From positions 19,143,115-19,207,114 of the forward strand of contig NC_134429.1 in the NCBI RefSeq assembly GCF_030867145.1: 64,000 bases of DNA, written 5' to 3'. Made by a program: the position numbers and the translations under genes. The notes under the pieces are model-generated. The model was not told the DNA's origin. It did not search any database and saw only the letters and a list, made by a program, of their open reading frames with translations. The stretch comes from Opisthocomus hoazin (taxonomy: Eukaryota; Chordata; Aves; Opisthocomiformes; Opisthocomidae). Below are positions 13,875-26,200 of this stretch, piece after piece. The first letter of the stretch is position 1, and every line of letters begins with the position of its first letter.

Positions 13875-14207
13875 TAAAGCAGTAACATCAAAGCAAAAGG
13901 TCTGCTGATTCAGCTCATAAAAATCATTGATGCATAAAACCAACAATAATATCAAGAAAGAAAAGGGGAATGGAGGACTGGGAGAACAGAAGAAAAGGCA
14001 ACCCAAACCCGTCATAAGTGCACATAAGACAGATGGTTTAACTCTTTCAAGAAGCATTTGCAAATACCCTTGTGCTTGGTGGGGAGAAAGTCTACGTGAA
14101 AAAATCTATAGTAACTGGAGGGACATGATATTAAGAAAAGGCATCTCTCTTCCATTTATCTATCTTTGATTGAAGCTTCTGGTCCAGCCAGCAGCTTGGG
14201 AATGTCT

Positions 14208-14233
14208 TCATTTACAATATTCCTTCCTGAAAT
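14208..14233 (-). CDS. MXRA8: MXRA8 coding exon 10 (C-terminal end)
   Basis: After the acceptor TTTGCTTTCAG the exon completes a GAT codon and encodes FRKEYCK followed by TGA at 14210-14208. The ending matches the mammalian FRKE(N/Y)CK terminus as I know it, which fixes the frame. It is 26 nt long including the stop. Confidence 0.93.
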
Positions 14234-17200
14234 CTGAAAGCAAATTGAAATGGAGGTCAGTACCTGAAGAGAGATTTCAAACCATCCAAAGAAGCACAGT
14301 GTAATATGGACTTAGCTATACTGTGACAAGTGACCGTTTGCAGTCCACCATGTCCCCAATATCCTCTTCATAAAGCCCACAGTGAGATTATTAAAATTAT
14401 TGCACAGATCATCTCTGCAGAATTTAGGTAAAAATACCACTGAGAATTCCATCAAGAACAGCATGCCTAAGGCAACTCATGGACTCTCCAGACCATCCCC
14501 TTCTTGATATAATTTCAGTCACATTTATTTTATTCTAAATTCCTGTGAAAGGAGTCATGGAACCTGACAACTTCTTACAAGCACTGCTTGACATAAATAT
14601 GACTCTACAAACTGAGGCATAATAGTCAGGATTAATACTGCATAAGCTAAAGGAGATTCAGCCCCTAGGGAGGGAGAGCTGTTTGCTTTTGTTGGATGAA
14701 GCAAGTGACTGCCCATTACCCATAAATTAATTCAACTCAAAACACTCTTCTGCACAGTGTTTTCCTGTCAAGCTCCATGCCAGGACATTTTTTGAGACAC
14801 ATCTCCCTCTGAGGTTACAGTACAGAATGCACTATTCCAGCCCTGCAAGGCATTCTTTTTCCAATAAAGAAAAATTCTATTTGCGCCACGCCAAAAGTTT
14901 TTAAAAGCCTAATCACTACTTGCATCTTGTGGCTCCGTGATGAAAGGATAGGGAGGGAACTAGCTTCTCATTCCTGCTGCCATTTGTCATGATGTTTATC
15001 ATTCCTCATGCGGCTGTGGCTTGGTCAGCTCACTGCTCAACTGTGTTCTTCCCTCCTCCCTCCTTCAACCCACCCGAAGGCTCCTAGAGCCACCAATTAG
15101 GGTGAAGCAGGTCATTATTACCTTTGTCTAAATCAATGTTCTTTGCTGGGAAGCTTCTGGCTTGCTCAGCCTTCTCCTTCAGGATGTTGTTTTTGTAATC
15201 TGTGTAAGGGAGGAGTATAATTCAGACAGCCATTAGAACATTAAAAGAAAACAAAGCTTTACAGGCAGGGCAGACATGTGATCGGTCCTTCCTTGAAGTT
15301 CTCTAGGCCTGGCATCTCCAGATCTCTAGCAGTAACTCACGGAGCTACTCAGCCGCTCTGCAGGAAAAGGAAACCTGCTACGACTCCATGTTTGCCCCTG
15401 GCACTAGTCAGTTATGCATACTTCAGCTTCCTGGTCCTCACAGGTACCACAGGTTCTTCCAGCATTAACAAAAAGCTCTGGATTATCTATGTGAAGCTCA
15501 ATTGAAGGTGACCAATGCAGTTACTCAAAGAATTTGCTCACAGGGGAGCTCTCCTGAGACATACGGAGAAGAACCTGTACTTGCTGCTGTCCCAGTCTGC
15601 AACCCACCCTCTGCAACTTCTTTGTTCTTTACTTCAGATTTTGTATCTACGTCTTGTTTACTCGGGGCCCTTACAGCAATTCTGTAGCTTGGGACCTAAA
15701 GTTTGTCAGCTTGTTCTTTTAAAGGTTGTACCTTTACTGGGGGTGCACAGAAGAAATAAAGGGACAGACAATTGTTTCCTGGTTTCTCAACACGTTCACT
15801 GACATACAGCAAGTTGCAGCAGGTATGAACTTGGCATCACAGCAAGTCTTCAGGAACCTCAGGGCAGTGCAGACAAGAGGATCAGTTTTGCTCTACAGAC
15901 AATCCACTCCCAGTCCCAGCAAGAAGACACCCCTGATCATTTACTGACACAATAAACTCAAGGCTGCACCTTCAAGCTCTAGTAAGGAGCAGCATCCATC
16001 TTCAGGAATGCTGGAAGTTCTCCGAGTCAGTCCTACATATCCCAGCAAAAACACTTTCACGGATCACCAGTGAGATTAGCTTCCTTCCCCTCTTTTCAGT
16101 ATATTTCATGTCACCAGGAGTTCCAGCGGTTTTTGTAATTTCTATCTTTTGTGTTCTAGATCACTCACTCTGAGCTAGTTTTTCTGTACTGTAGAATGAT
16201 ACTATTCATATTGACAAATGCTTTTTGTTTCTTGGACAGCAGATCCTAGAGAACTGCCTTGTTGATCCTCTTTGCTACACAAACTGCTTAAATTTGAGGA
16301 ATCCTCTTCCCTAGATGTTGTCTCCATCTCATTCCACATTGTTTTTCACTCATTTGAATTTGGCCTTCAGGCAAATGTCAAAGAATGAACCCCAGAAACC
16401 CCAGGTGAAACAAAAGCAGCTGTGCCCCATTACTGACCAACCTCATCAATCAGCCTCTAGTGACACCCAAGAGTCAGGACTGCCCTCTCCAGCTGCAGTC
16501 CCTCTGCTTGCACCGACTTGTGGGTGGAGATTCTCAAAGTTGCCATTTAAAATCAGGAGGTTAAGTCATTTCAAAATGGGCATCTAAATGCCATTAGAAA
16601 ATCCTCAGCTATAACGAGTTTTGACCTGGTTTGGAGAATGGTTGCTAGCTGATGCATACCCAGCCTGATGTCTTCACTTCTGTACTGAGTCAGATCTGTT
16701 GTGTCGACTGTAAATTCCTTAAGATTTACATCCTTCCTGAAAAAGGAGTAAGAGTGGAAAATGGTATTATCACATCCTTTAATAACTGGCTCCTTTCACA
16801 CTTTTTTCACAATAGCTTTTCTAACTCTACTTTAGAGAACTAAATGTAGAGCGTTTATTTGCCATATAGCTGGAGAAAATTTGAAAAAAATCCATAGCAC
16901 ATTTCATTCTCTATTAAGTACTGGTGATTTTCACAGCAATCCTTACAGAATCCTTCCCAGTTTCTACAAGGCTTCCCTGGAGGAAGCATGACAGATAACA
17001 GCATTGGCAGCCATTGCACACGGGTACTTTTCCTGCCTTTGCCCTAACCTAGCAAACAGATTTCAGAAGGTCATACTGCTTACTAGTGAACCCTGCTCTC
17101 CTCCCTCTTCCTTTTGCTGTCTTTTCAATTAACACCTCGAGATCTCTGGCTTCTGGCACTTCCCCCCCCCCCCCCCCCCCGACGTGTTCGTCCAGAGCTT

Positions 17201-20200
17201 AGAACAAGCAGGAGCCAATCTGTACGGGAACTTCCCCATCTCTTCCACTTTAATAATATATAATAAAACATAAAGGAACCCAGCTACGCAATCTTGGCCC
17301 CATCTCACAGTAAGGTTTACAGCAGATCTGTGCGTTACCCCTTTACCACTAACCCCTAACGACGCCTCACAGAAACATGACCTGTGAATCAGTTCCCAAA
17401 GTGTAACGAGAGGAGATGCAGTTGCCAAATGAGCCCTACAAACCATTCTCTCCTTCCACACTTTGACAGCGTGGAAGTTGCTCCCTGATACACAATCCTT
17501 ATGCACATGTATATTCCTGGGAATATTACACTAATAATGACTAGAGTGCAAAGCTGCAAACGAGTTGGTGGAAAGCAATGAATAAACTCTATCAGACTGG
17601 CTATGCTTTACGTGGCTGTACCAGTACTAACCAGATCTTCAGCTGGTTTAGGCTCTTAATGACAGCTGAGAGTTGGGGCCCATAAGTTCACTTTTAGGTA
17701 TTCTAATCCTAGATAACAGACCCTGTAATTATACTTACTCTCCGTATTTCTTCACATTGTATTCATAACCTAAACAGGGAGAAGAAACAGAATGAACAGT
17801 CATATCCAGCCCAGCCAACCCCTCCCAGATACCAGTGATAACAATAACACCTAGTACTTACTCCCAGTGCTCTTCATTGGAACACTCACAACGACCACTT
17901 TCACAGTCCCTCCAACACACAAGAATTCATGCGTGTGCCCCTGCCACAGGGAGCTTCCCTTTCCCTTACTCACCAGCTTTCCAGTGGTTTTCCCAGATGT
18001 ATGGACGACCAGCCATGAGAAACTACAGCAATTGCCATATTTCCTTTCTTTCCTCCTCCTTTATCACAAAAATACCACACCTGCCATCTCAGGTGCCACT
18101 GCTGCACTGGCCCATCCCGAGCTCATTGCTCGGGCCTGCGCCCATCACACGCTACAGATGCTGGTTGTCATCAGCCTCCCACAGGCTGGTATCTAACTAC
18201 ACTCCTGTCTCACCGACCCTGCGAGAAGCGATGATCCCGGGCTCCTCTTTTCCATGCAAAGGTCAGGGCCAGGAGCCTGTCCCCCCTGTGACTGCAAAGC
18301 GACTCCACTTACGGCAGCGGAGACAGCCCCATTTCACGTTGCTGCTAATCCCCTGCCACGTAAATAAGGACGAATGTGGTACTGCAAAGAACACAGCAGA
18401 AGACAGATATTCCCCAGTATTTGCTTTTTGTATGGCATCCAAAACTGTCTGTGTGGAAGTAACTAGGAGATCTCCGCATCCATTTATCTAATCACATGCA
18501 GAGAGTCAACCAGCACAGGGAGTCCAGCAAGGACTCGGACGTCTTAGTTCCTAAGGGATGCCCACGAGCCTTCTGCTCCAAACCAATTCCACTTGGAAAG
18601 AGCAGCTACCTAGCAGTTCCAGCGTTCTTCTCCCTTACAACAGAGCAACTCAGCAAACCAAGGCCTGGCAATATACACACCATGCTAATGAATCTCTCCT
18701 GGCATCAGCACCTGCAAGGACTCCCCACTGCGCAGGCTGCTGGTTTTCCAGGAGAGGACCACTGCCTCCAGCAGTGGCCTGCAGTAATTACTTGCAGAGT
18801 CAGCTCTGCTGCCATGAGATATTCCCCTGAGCACTACAGGGCTGGTCTTTTCCGGCACTTACCTCTCTGCCGGCGCTTGCGGGTGACGAGGACAACAATG
18901 ATGAGGAGGACAATGAAGAGCAGCAGAGTTGCCAGGATGTAGCCCAGCTGCTGGAAGAAGTGCACCCGGCTCTCGGGGATGATGACGTTTATGACGTTGT
19001 GGCCCCTGACAACATTTGGATCTGATGGCAGAGGAAAAGCAAAAACAGGCTGGTAATTTTAATTGGCATCCAAAGCAAAGCATTTTCACACGGGGCCCAC
19101 ACGTGGACCCGAAAAGCACGTTCAGTGAGAAACTGTGATCTGCATGAAGGGCAAATGGCTGCCTAATTTATGACACACTGCACCTTCATCAGATGGAAGA
19201 TGCCCGTGCTCTTCACGAGACCGTTCTACTTCCCAGGAGCAGGAAGGATTAACAGCGACTGCTGCGCGTTCCCTTGCTGCTGCCTGGTATCAGCGTGTTC
19301 ATTGCAGAGGGGAGCTGCAAGCAGCCGCAGCAGACGGCCCCAGGTCTGTCTGCGGGGAAACGCAGCGCTCCTCCCTTCCAGCACACACACACGCCACGCT
19401 GCTTCGGCTCCAGACAGCTGAAGTATGAAGCAGCCCCTCCCTGCCAAGGGTTATAATTTACAGAGCGGGAGGAATTTTCAATGCCAAAGAATTGAGTTTC
19501 ATTTTAAATAAAATAAGAAAAAAAAAATCAATAAAATAAATAAAAACCCACAAAGAAAAGCCAAGATTCCATTCCATTTGTGGGTGCAGCAGCATTTCAG
19601 TTCTGCAGCACGGGGAAGGGTAACTCAAAACTTTTACGTGGAACATTTTTGCAGATCTCAAATAAATAGGTCGATGTTTTACACATAGAAAGAGGAAGCG
19701 ACTTCTCTGCTTGCAATGGTCAGAGGAGGGGACAGACCCAGCCCAGGCACAGACAGCAGAGCCGTAAGACACTGCGCTGGGGGAGGCTTTTCTCTTCCAA
19801 ACAGAGCTGAGAGTGACCCTTTCTCCCCCTAACAGGGAACGCTCCCAGAGCACCAGGAAAGAACCAGTATGGAGTTCTGGCCTACCATTCTCCTGGGAGT
19901 TTAAGCCTGCAAATTAGTCAGAGGAAGTAAGAGAAAGATGGGGCAAATATCCCAAAAGCCACAGTACCATTTAACAGATGTGTTTTAATGTGAGAAATGA
20001 TGGCATTTTTGGAATTGCTGGCATAGTGACTGGTTCCAGTTTGTCGGGCAGTTTGTTTCCAGCATTTAAAAACACCAACCCACCACCAATAAAAACAAAT
20101 AAGACAATAGTGGATTGAAATAAACACTTTGACATCAGAGATGATCATTTGCGAATGCCAGCAGTCCTGGAAAATCAAGAGGTTTCACCGTACGCTCTGT

Positions 20201-23200
20201 TCTGGTAGCCCAGAACACTCCACTTTTTACTGGCCGTGCTGGATGCCGTGTGCTGGCTGGCTGTAGTGCTGAAAACCAGCATGTGTTTTTCACCACTGCT
20301 AAGCTAAAAAATACCAAACCAAAAAAGCCACTTGCAAAGCTGCAAACAGTATACGTGACCGTTGGACTTTTAACAAATCTCTGGACCGTGAAGGGCTTCT
20401 TCAGCAGCTGCCGTAACGGGACGGTAACCACCGGAGCAGCTGTTGAGGCAGAAGTCAGCAAACATAAACACGTTCTATTCCTGGCTTTTTGCTTTCCCAC
20501 AATACTGCGAGATAGGGTAGGGGCTGAGTTAAACTTTAGTCAACATTGGGGAGGTCACTGTAACAACAAACAGTAGAGAGATTCAGTATCTTTGGGCCTC
20601 CTTGGCTTACTCAATCAAGTAAGAGTAAAGATAGTTGTTGTACCAGTGTTTTGACACAGCAAACTTCAAAGTGCCTCAGCAGGAAGGCAGCAGAACACGT
20701 CATTTTATAACTGGGGAAACTGAGGCACGGAGTAACGGTTGACTCCATCGCACCCAGCAGATGAATGGCAGTGCCTAGAATAGCGTCACCAAGGGAACAC
20801 AGACTCTCCTCCTCATCCTAGTGTCACATCGGGATCTAAGCTGCGGTGATGGGGGTTATTCTGTAACCAAGAGCTGATCGCCCGTATGTCTCCACACGGC
20901 ACGACCATCTGCCCCCCATTCACTCACGTGATCTGCTTTAACTACTGGAAAATAACTTCTGATGGTGGAGGGAAAAAAGTCAGAACAGAGGTGTCTTTGC
21001 ATCACTTTACCAAAGTGTCAAGGGTCAGATTCTTCTGCTGGGAAACACAGAGAGCTCTCCACCAAGAGATCTCCCAACGCTGGCTATGTGGCCCACTTGC
21101 TTTCCAAGGCTGGCAAAGGATTGGGAATAGTTTAGCGATAAGCAGGAGACACAACAGATGCCATTCTTCAATACTTGCTCCAAAGCAAACGCAGGGTAAA
21201 AACGCACTGAAGGAGCAGACATACACCACGCTTACGCCGCTGCGACTGAGAGCAGAGTTGAGCTCGTGCTTGTATTCAAAACAGGATGAAGCTTCCCGTC
21301 TGGAAATGGCTCCGGGCCTTGGAGCTGTGCCAGAAACCATAGCTGCTTGCTCAAAAAGCTCACTGCTGGGCTTTTGTTATCTCCTGATGTTTCATTTTGG
21401 CTTTATGTTACATCCCCAGAAGAGTTCTGTGCAGCTCGTCATGGAACGGGGCAGTACCTCCGCCCTTCCCGCCGTACCCAAACAGGGCAGGTCCCCGCAG
21501 GCTGCTCACCAGCGGGGTCTGAGCGAGGCACGCCGCGTGTCTCGGCTTCTCTCACATTCCCACCGACTCAGCACATTTTTGTGTGTGGTGCTCTCCGACC
21601 AGCTGAGCGTCCACTGCCCGCAGGGGACAAAGCTCTTCTAAGGCTGTTGTTTTTCACAGTGGAAATGGCTTTTCTCAGGGAGACAAGTTCCTTCAGCACC
21701 AAGGGCACTACCGCCAAACTACGACATCCCTGGCTGGTTAAATTACTCGTAGGTTCTGTCTAACCTCTGAGCAGGTAGGTAACTATTCAGCAACCACCAG
21801 GACAACATCCAGGAAAGCGATGAACAAATTCCTGGGTGGGCAACTCTGAAAATCACATCTAGTTTCCATCTGCACAACGTGATCTGGATAGAGCTCAAGG
21901 GCAGCAACAGGGCCGTGGGCAGGGGGACCGAGGTTTGAACGTCCTGGCCCCCACGTCAGCTCAGCCCCAACAGCCACCTCTCTTTAGCACTGCCTGGCTT
22001 TTCTGGACACCAACCTTAGTCCTGGAGGGAAGGTTTATGTTTCTGTGACTTGAAGAAGCCAATCGCTAGAGAAGAATAGACCTATTTAAAAATGCATGAA
22101 GCACGTCAAAATTCTGTATTAAGCAGCCAATAAATATTAAACCAAGATGAATATTTTAATAAGGAACTATACCCAAAAGACTTAAAAAAATATTAAACTT
22201 GGGATTTTCATTTTATTTTTCTGCCTGAACTAAGCATGATGGTTTTGAGTTTGGACAGGCTGTCAGAAGATAACTCACTGCAGTGGAAAATGTGAAAATT
22301 GGTTTAAGACAAAAAAAAAAAAAAAGAAAAGCTGAAGGGTGGAGGAAAATTCCTGGTGCTTGATCCTGCACAGCCTGGAACCTTGCACAGCCTAAACCCC
22401 TGTGGAAAGGGGAGAGTCACACACAGGACCTGCACTGGTGAGAACAGCAAACAGAAAAGGCAGAGCAGAATGGACCCCCGCCCCACACCACCTCCTGTTC
22501 CATAAAAGCAGTCAGGAGACTGTTAGAAAAACAGCTTGTCTGCCTTCGGGCACGTCAGCACAGCAGAGCAGAACAGGCCGCAGCACGGCCCCGGAGCGAA
22601 GCACGCCGAAGCGGGACGCGATGCCGCTGCAGCACTGCCAGCCGGGTAACGAACCCTGAGGGCTGCGATGCCCCGCGCTCGGTGCAGCTACCGCAGCTCC
22701 AGCAGCCCCTCACCAGCATCGCTCCGCACGCAGCTCCAGGTACACCAGTGTACACCAGAGCTCAGAAACCACCAAGCCATACACTAGACCCACATACCAG
22801 TAGCGAGGGAGGTAAGACCTCATCTGCTCTAAGCCTAAGGGCAGGAACAGCCCCTGGCTCAAATGTGAGAACCCTCCGCAGAGGAAAGCTCAGCGCTGCT
22901 CTAAGTGGCACCTTCACTTCAGCGGTGCCTGTGGCACTTCTGCAGGGCACAGGGTTGTCTTGACCACGCTCCCTCTCCTGCTGCACTAAGCCAGCCCTGC
23001 AGACCACTGTGGAGGGACAGAAAGGCAAGGACATTTTGGCATTTGAAGCAAAGCCCTCCCAAGGTGACGATGGGGAGTAACGTGTCACATTGCTGTCCCG
23101 TGGCTCACCGAACTCTTTAGAGCTCTAAAGTGCAACTGCAGATACTGACCTCTTCCTCAATCAGGAGAACCACTTCCAGAAGCCACTTACCTACAGCTGG

Positions 23201-26200
23201 GGCAATGTTGTGAGTTGTGAGGTTCACCACCTTCTTCTCTCTCACTGGCTCCGTCACAAAGACTTGGTAGATCCTGCGCTCGTGCAGGCCACAGTAGTGA
23301 TGGTGCAGGTGGCAGGAGTAAGTGCCTTCATCTGCACTTTCCAGCTCTGAAATCCGCAGGGAAAAGTCACCGAGGGCAAAGGCTGTGCCAGTGATGTTCA
23401 TCTTCTGACGAATGAAGAGAGGTCCGTAAGAACGGCGCTCGCCAGAGGCGTACAGATCAATGAGACGGTCAGCCCGGTCGTGGGGAACCCCTGGGGGCTG
23501 CCTGTCCCAGTGGACCACTTGCTGTTCCTCTTCACTGTGCCGTTCGGTCCAGATGTGGTTATGGTTCACGCAGGGGAGCATCACTGTGCTGCCTTCTAGG
23601 GCAACAATCACAGGCTTTTCCCCGTCCCAGTACTGTTTTGCATCCTCAGCTGTGGAGGAGACAATACAAGCTGTGCAACCTTGGTATGTGCATCTTTACA
23701 CGCTTGCCCTGTGCTCCAGGACACCCAAGCACACCTAAGATCACTCTCAGACCCTGTAACACATCTCCTCCAAAGATCCTGAAGTGCCATAGGGGTAGTG
23801 TGCCTTGTTCACGCTTATTTCAGCAGTTAGTAAAGGAATGCACCTCTATCTTCTGCACCCTGGGTCAGTGCACTAAGCAAGACCGCTTTCTTTTCCTTCT
23901 AACTGAGAGTTAATCTCTCGCTTCAGAAAGCAGGAAGTATATTCTCTCTACAGACTAAGAATGAAACGAGAATAACAGTTTTCATCTTCAATATGCTGTA
24001 TCCCAATTCTCCAAGCAGGAAATGCTTTTCTAGCCACAAGCGCCCTAATTACTGGAGGAGTTCAAGAAGCACGGTTTTGTATTCCGTGCTTGAAAAGGAG
24101 TAACAGCAGAACCAAAACACAGAGGAGCAGATGGGGCTCACAGGCCTGCCTGGGTGTTTTTATTGTACAGAAGCTGTGAGAACAGCAGCAGCAGAGATGT
24201 GCTTCTCTATTGCCCCACCAGCCCTTCAACAGCTTCCCAGCACAATCAGCCCCCGTAGCTCCACTCGTGTATTATACAAAGGTTGATTTAAATGACATGG
24301 TAGTGATGCACGTGTGGCCTGAGTGGCACGCACTGCAGTTGCCAACAGCCCTTAGAAGCTTGCTTTTAGAGCTGGAGTTAAGGTGTGGTAAGTTGAGGAG
24401 GCTTTTTAACTACAGACTCCTCAGGGTAAGCTCACCAACCAAGGCACACAGCAGATCTTTGTGGTTAACCCGACTGCTGACGGACTGTTACTAGCAACAT
24501 TCTACTGCTGGAGCAGTAACAGGACAGTCAGCTAATTGGGCTGCCTACAGTAAACTTCTAAATTAACAGGCTCCACACATTGTTTGGCAACGGGGATCCA
24601 GCTGCCAGACCAGTGCCCTTGCAGGAAGGAACACCAAGATGTCTCCCACACTTACCTTTCTTGGTGACAGCTAGTTGGACTTTCACAGTTTCGTATAAGT
24701 GGCAGTAGTGATGGTGAAGATTACAAGAATATGTGCCTTCATCACTCTCTGCAACATCTAGTAGAACAGGAAAGAGAGGGGAAGATGAATGTTTTATGCT
24801 GAGATGATGATTACTTTTGTCATTTATACTGTTTCCAAAATACTTGGACAGATGCAAAAGGGCCTTCACACGACCCAGTTCTAACCCATCCTTATCACCA
24901 AGGTGGGCTGAACAGGGAAGAATCACCTCACCTAACAGTTTATTTGCTCTTGTGTGGAACATGTTTATATTAACAATGGAAAGAGAAAAACAATTTAAGT
25001 TTAGCTAAGAGGAGGCATATGAAGAATGACAATCTTGGGTTTATAGTTCAGGAACTGAAATACAGTCAAAGGTCCACAAGAAGCCCAAGTGCCTTTCAGG
25101 CAATGAGTTGTTACCAGCTCTCTTTTAACATGGGACTGTTTCAAAAGGAAATAAAACACTATTGCCAGTGCTTCAGAGAACCTCATTAACCTCCTGAGAT
25201 TGATATTTATTTGTAGAAAATGCTCTGTAAAACAGCCATTTTCCCTGAAAAACACAAAGTTAATTTAGTGATGAACCCTCCATTCTGCAGATAGCACAGG
25301 GAGAAAAGATGCTGTTTAGTACCTTTGATCACCAAGGAGAAGTTGCCGTCTGTAAATGCATTCTGGGGCATGAATATCCTCCTTTGGTTGTAGGGGCTGT
25401 ACACACGCTGATCCCCAGCTGAGTACATGTCACAGAGCCTCTCCATCTTGTTATCTCCGTAGTAGCTGCGGTACACATCCCAGTGGACTACACGCTGGCG
25501 GTCATTCAGACGATCCTGGGTCCACACCATGCGGTAACTCTTGCAGGGCAGGACAGCCTGCGACCCCAACGTAGCACTGATATTTGACACTGACACCACA
25601 ACACTGTCGGGGTTTGAGGCATCAGCTGGGACTGAGAGCCAGGAGCAAAGAGCAAAAAACAGAGTTACGACACTAGGGGTAGGACTTAGACCTGTCCTAG
25701 AATCTCTGCACAACTTCCACCCAAAATAAAGTCACTTTCAAGTGCTCTCTCATGGAGAAATACAATAAAAACACTGATTTCATTCAGTGAAAGCAATGTC
25801 TATGATGTCTGTCATCAGGAGCGTAGGTTTGACCTGTTCTACCTACCCTTCCTGAAACTAACCCCCCGTTTAATCAAAGTTTAGAGACACTAGTTCATGG
25901 GATGCATGGCTCGTGCCTATGGAATCAGCAACGAAAGCCCCACTGCATGTCATGGAATCAGGGTCCCTCTCATTTCTTCTCACCATCACAAAGGCAGGTT
26001 ACAAAGATGTCACTCACCTGAATATGAATAAACAGAACCTGTCAAAGCAGGAAAAAAAAAAAAAAAAAAGAGTGTTACTGACAACAAAAGGAAGAAAAAA
26101 ATTATAAATACACTTATATTCAGCAGCCACCTCCTCTGTTCCTATTCCACCTATTCCTCCCTTCTCTGTTAATATATTTCTTTAACATGGGTATCGTGGT

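Noticed and set aside
25207-25713. MXRA8 start at the ATG at 25713, with an apparent leader rich in LFFALCSWL
   Set aside because: The supposed leader overlaps a pyrimidine tract and CAG acceptor on the minus strand, and two upstream exons (34650-34698 and 26018-26038) join in phase with a better family match.
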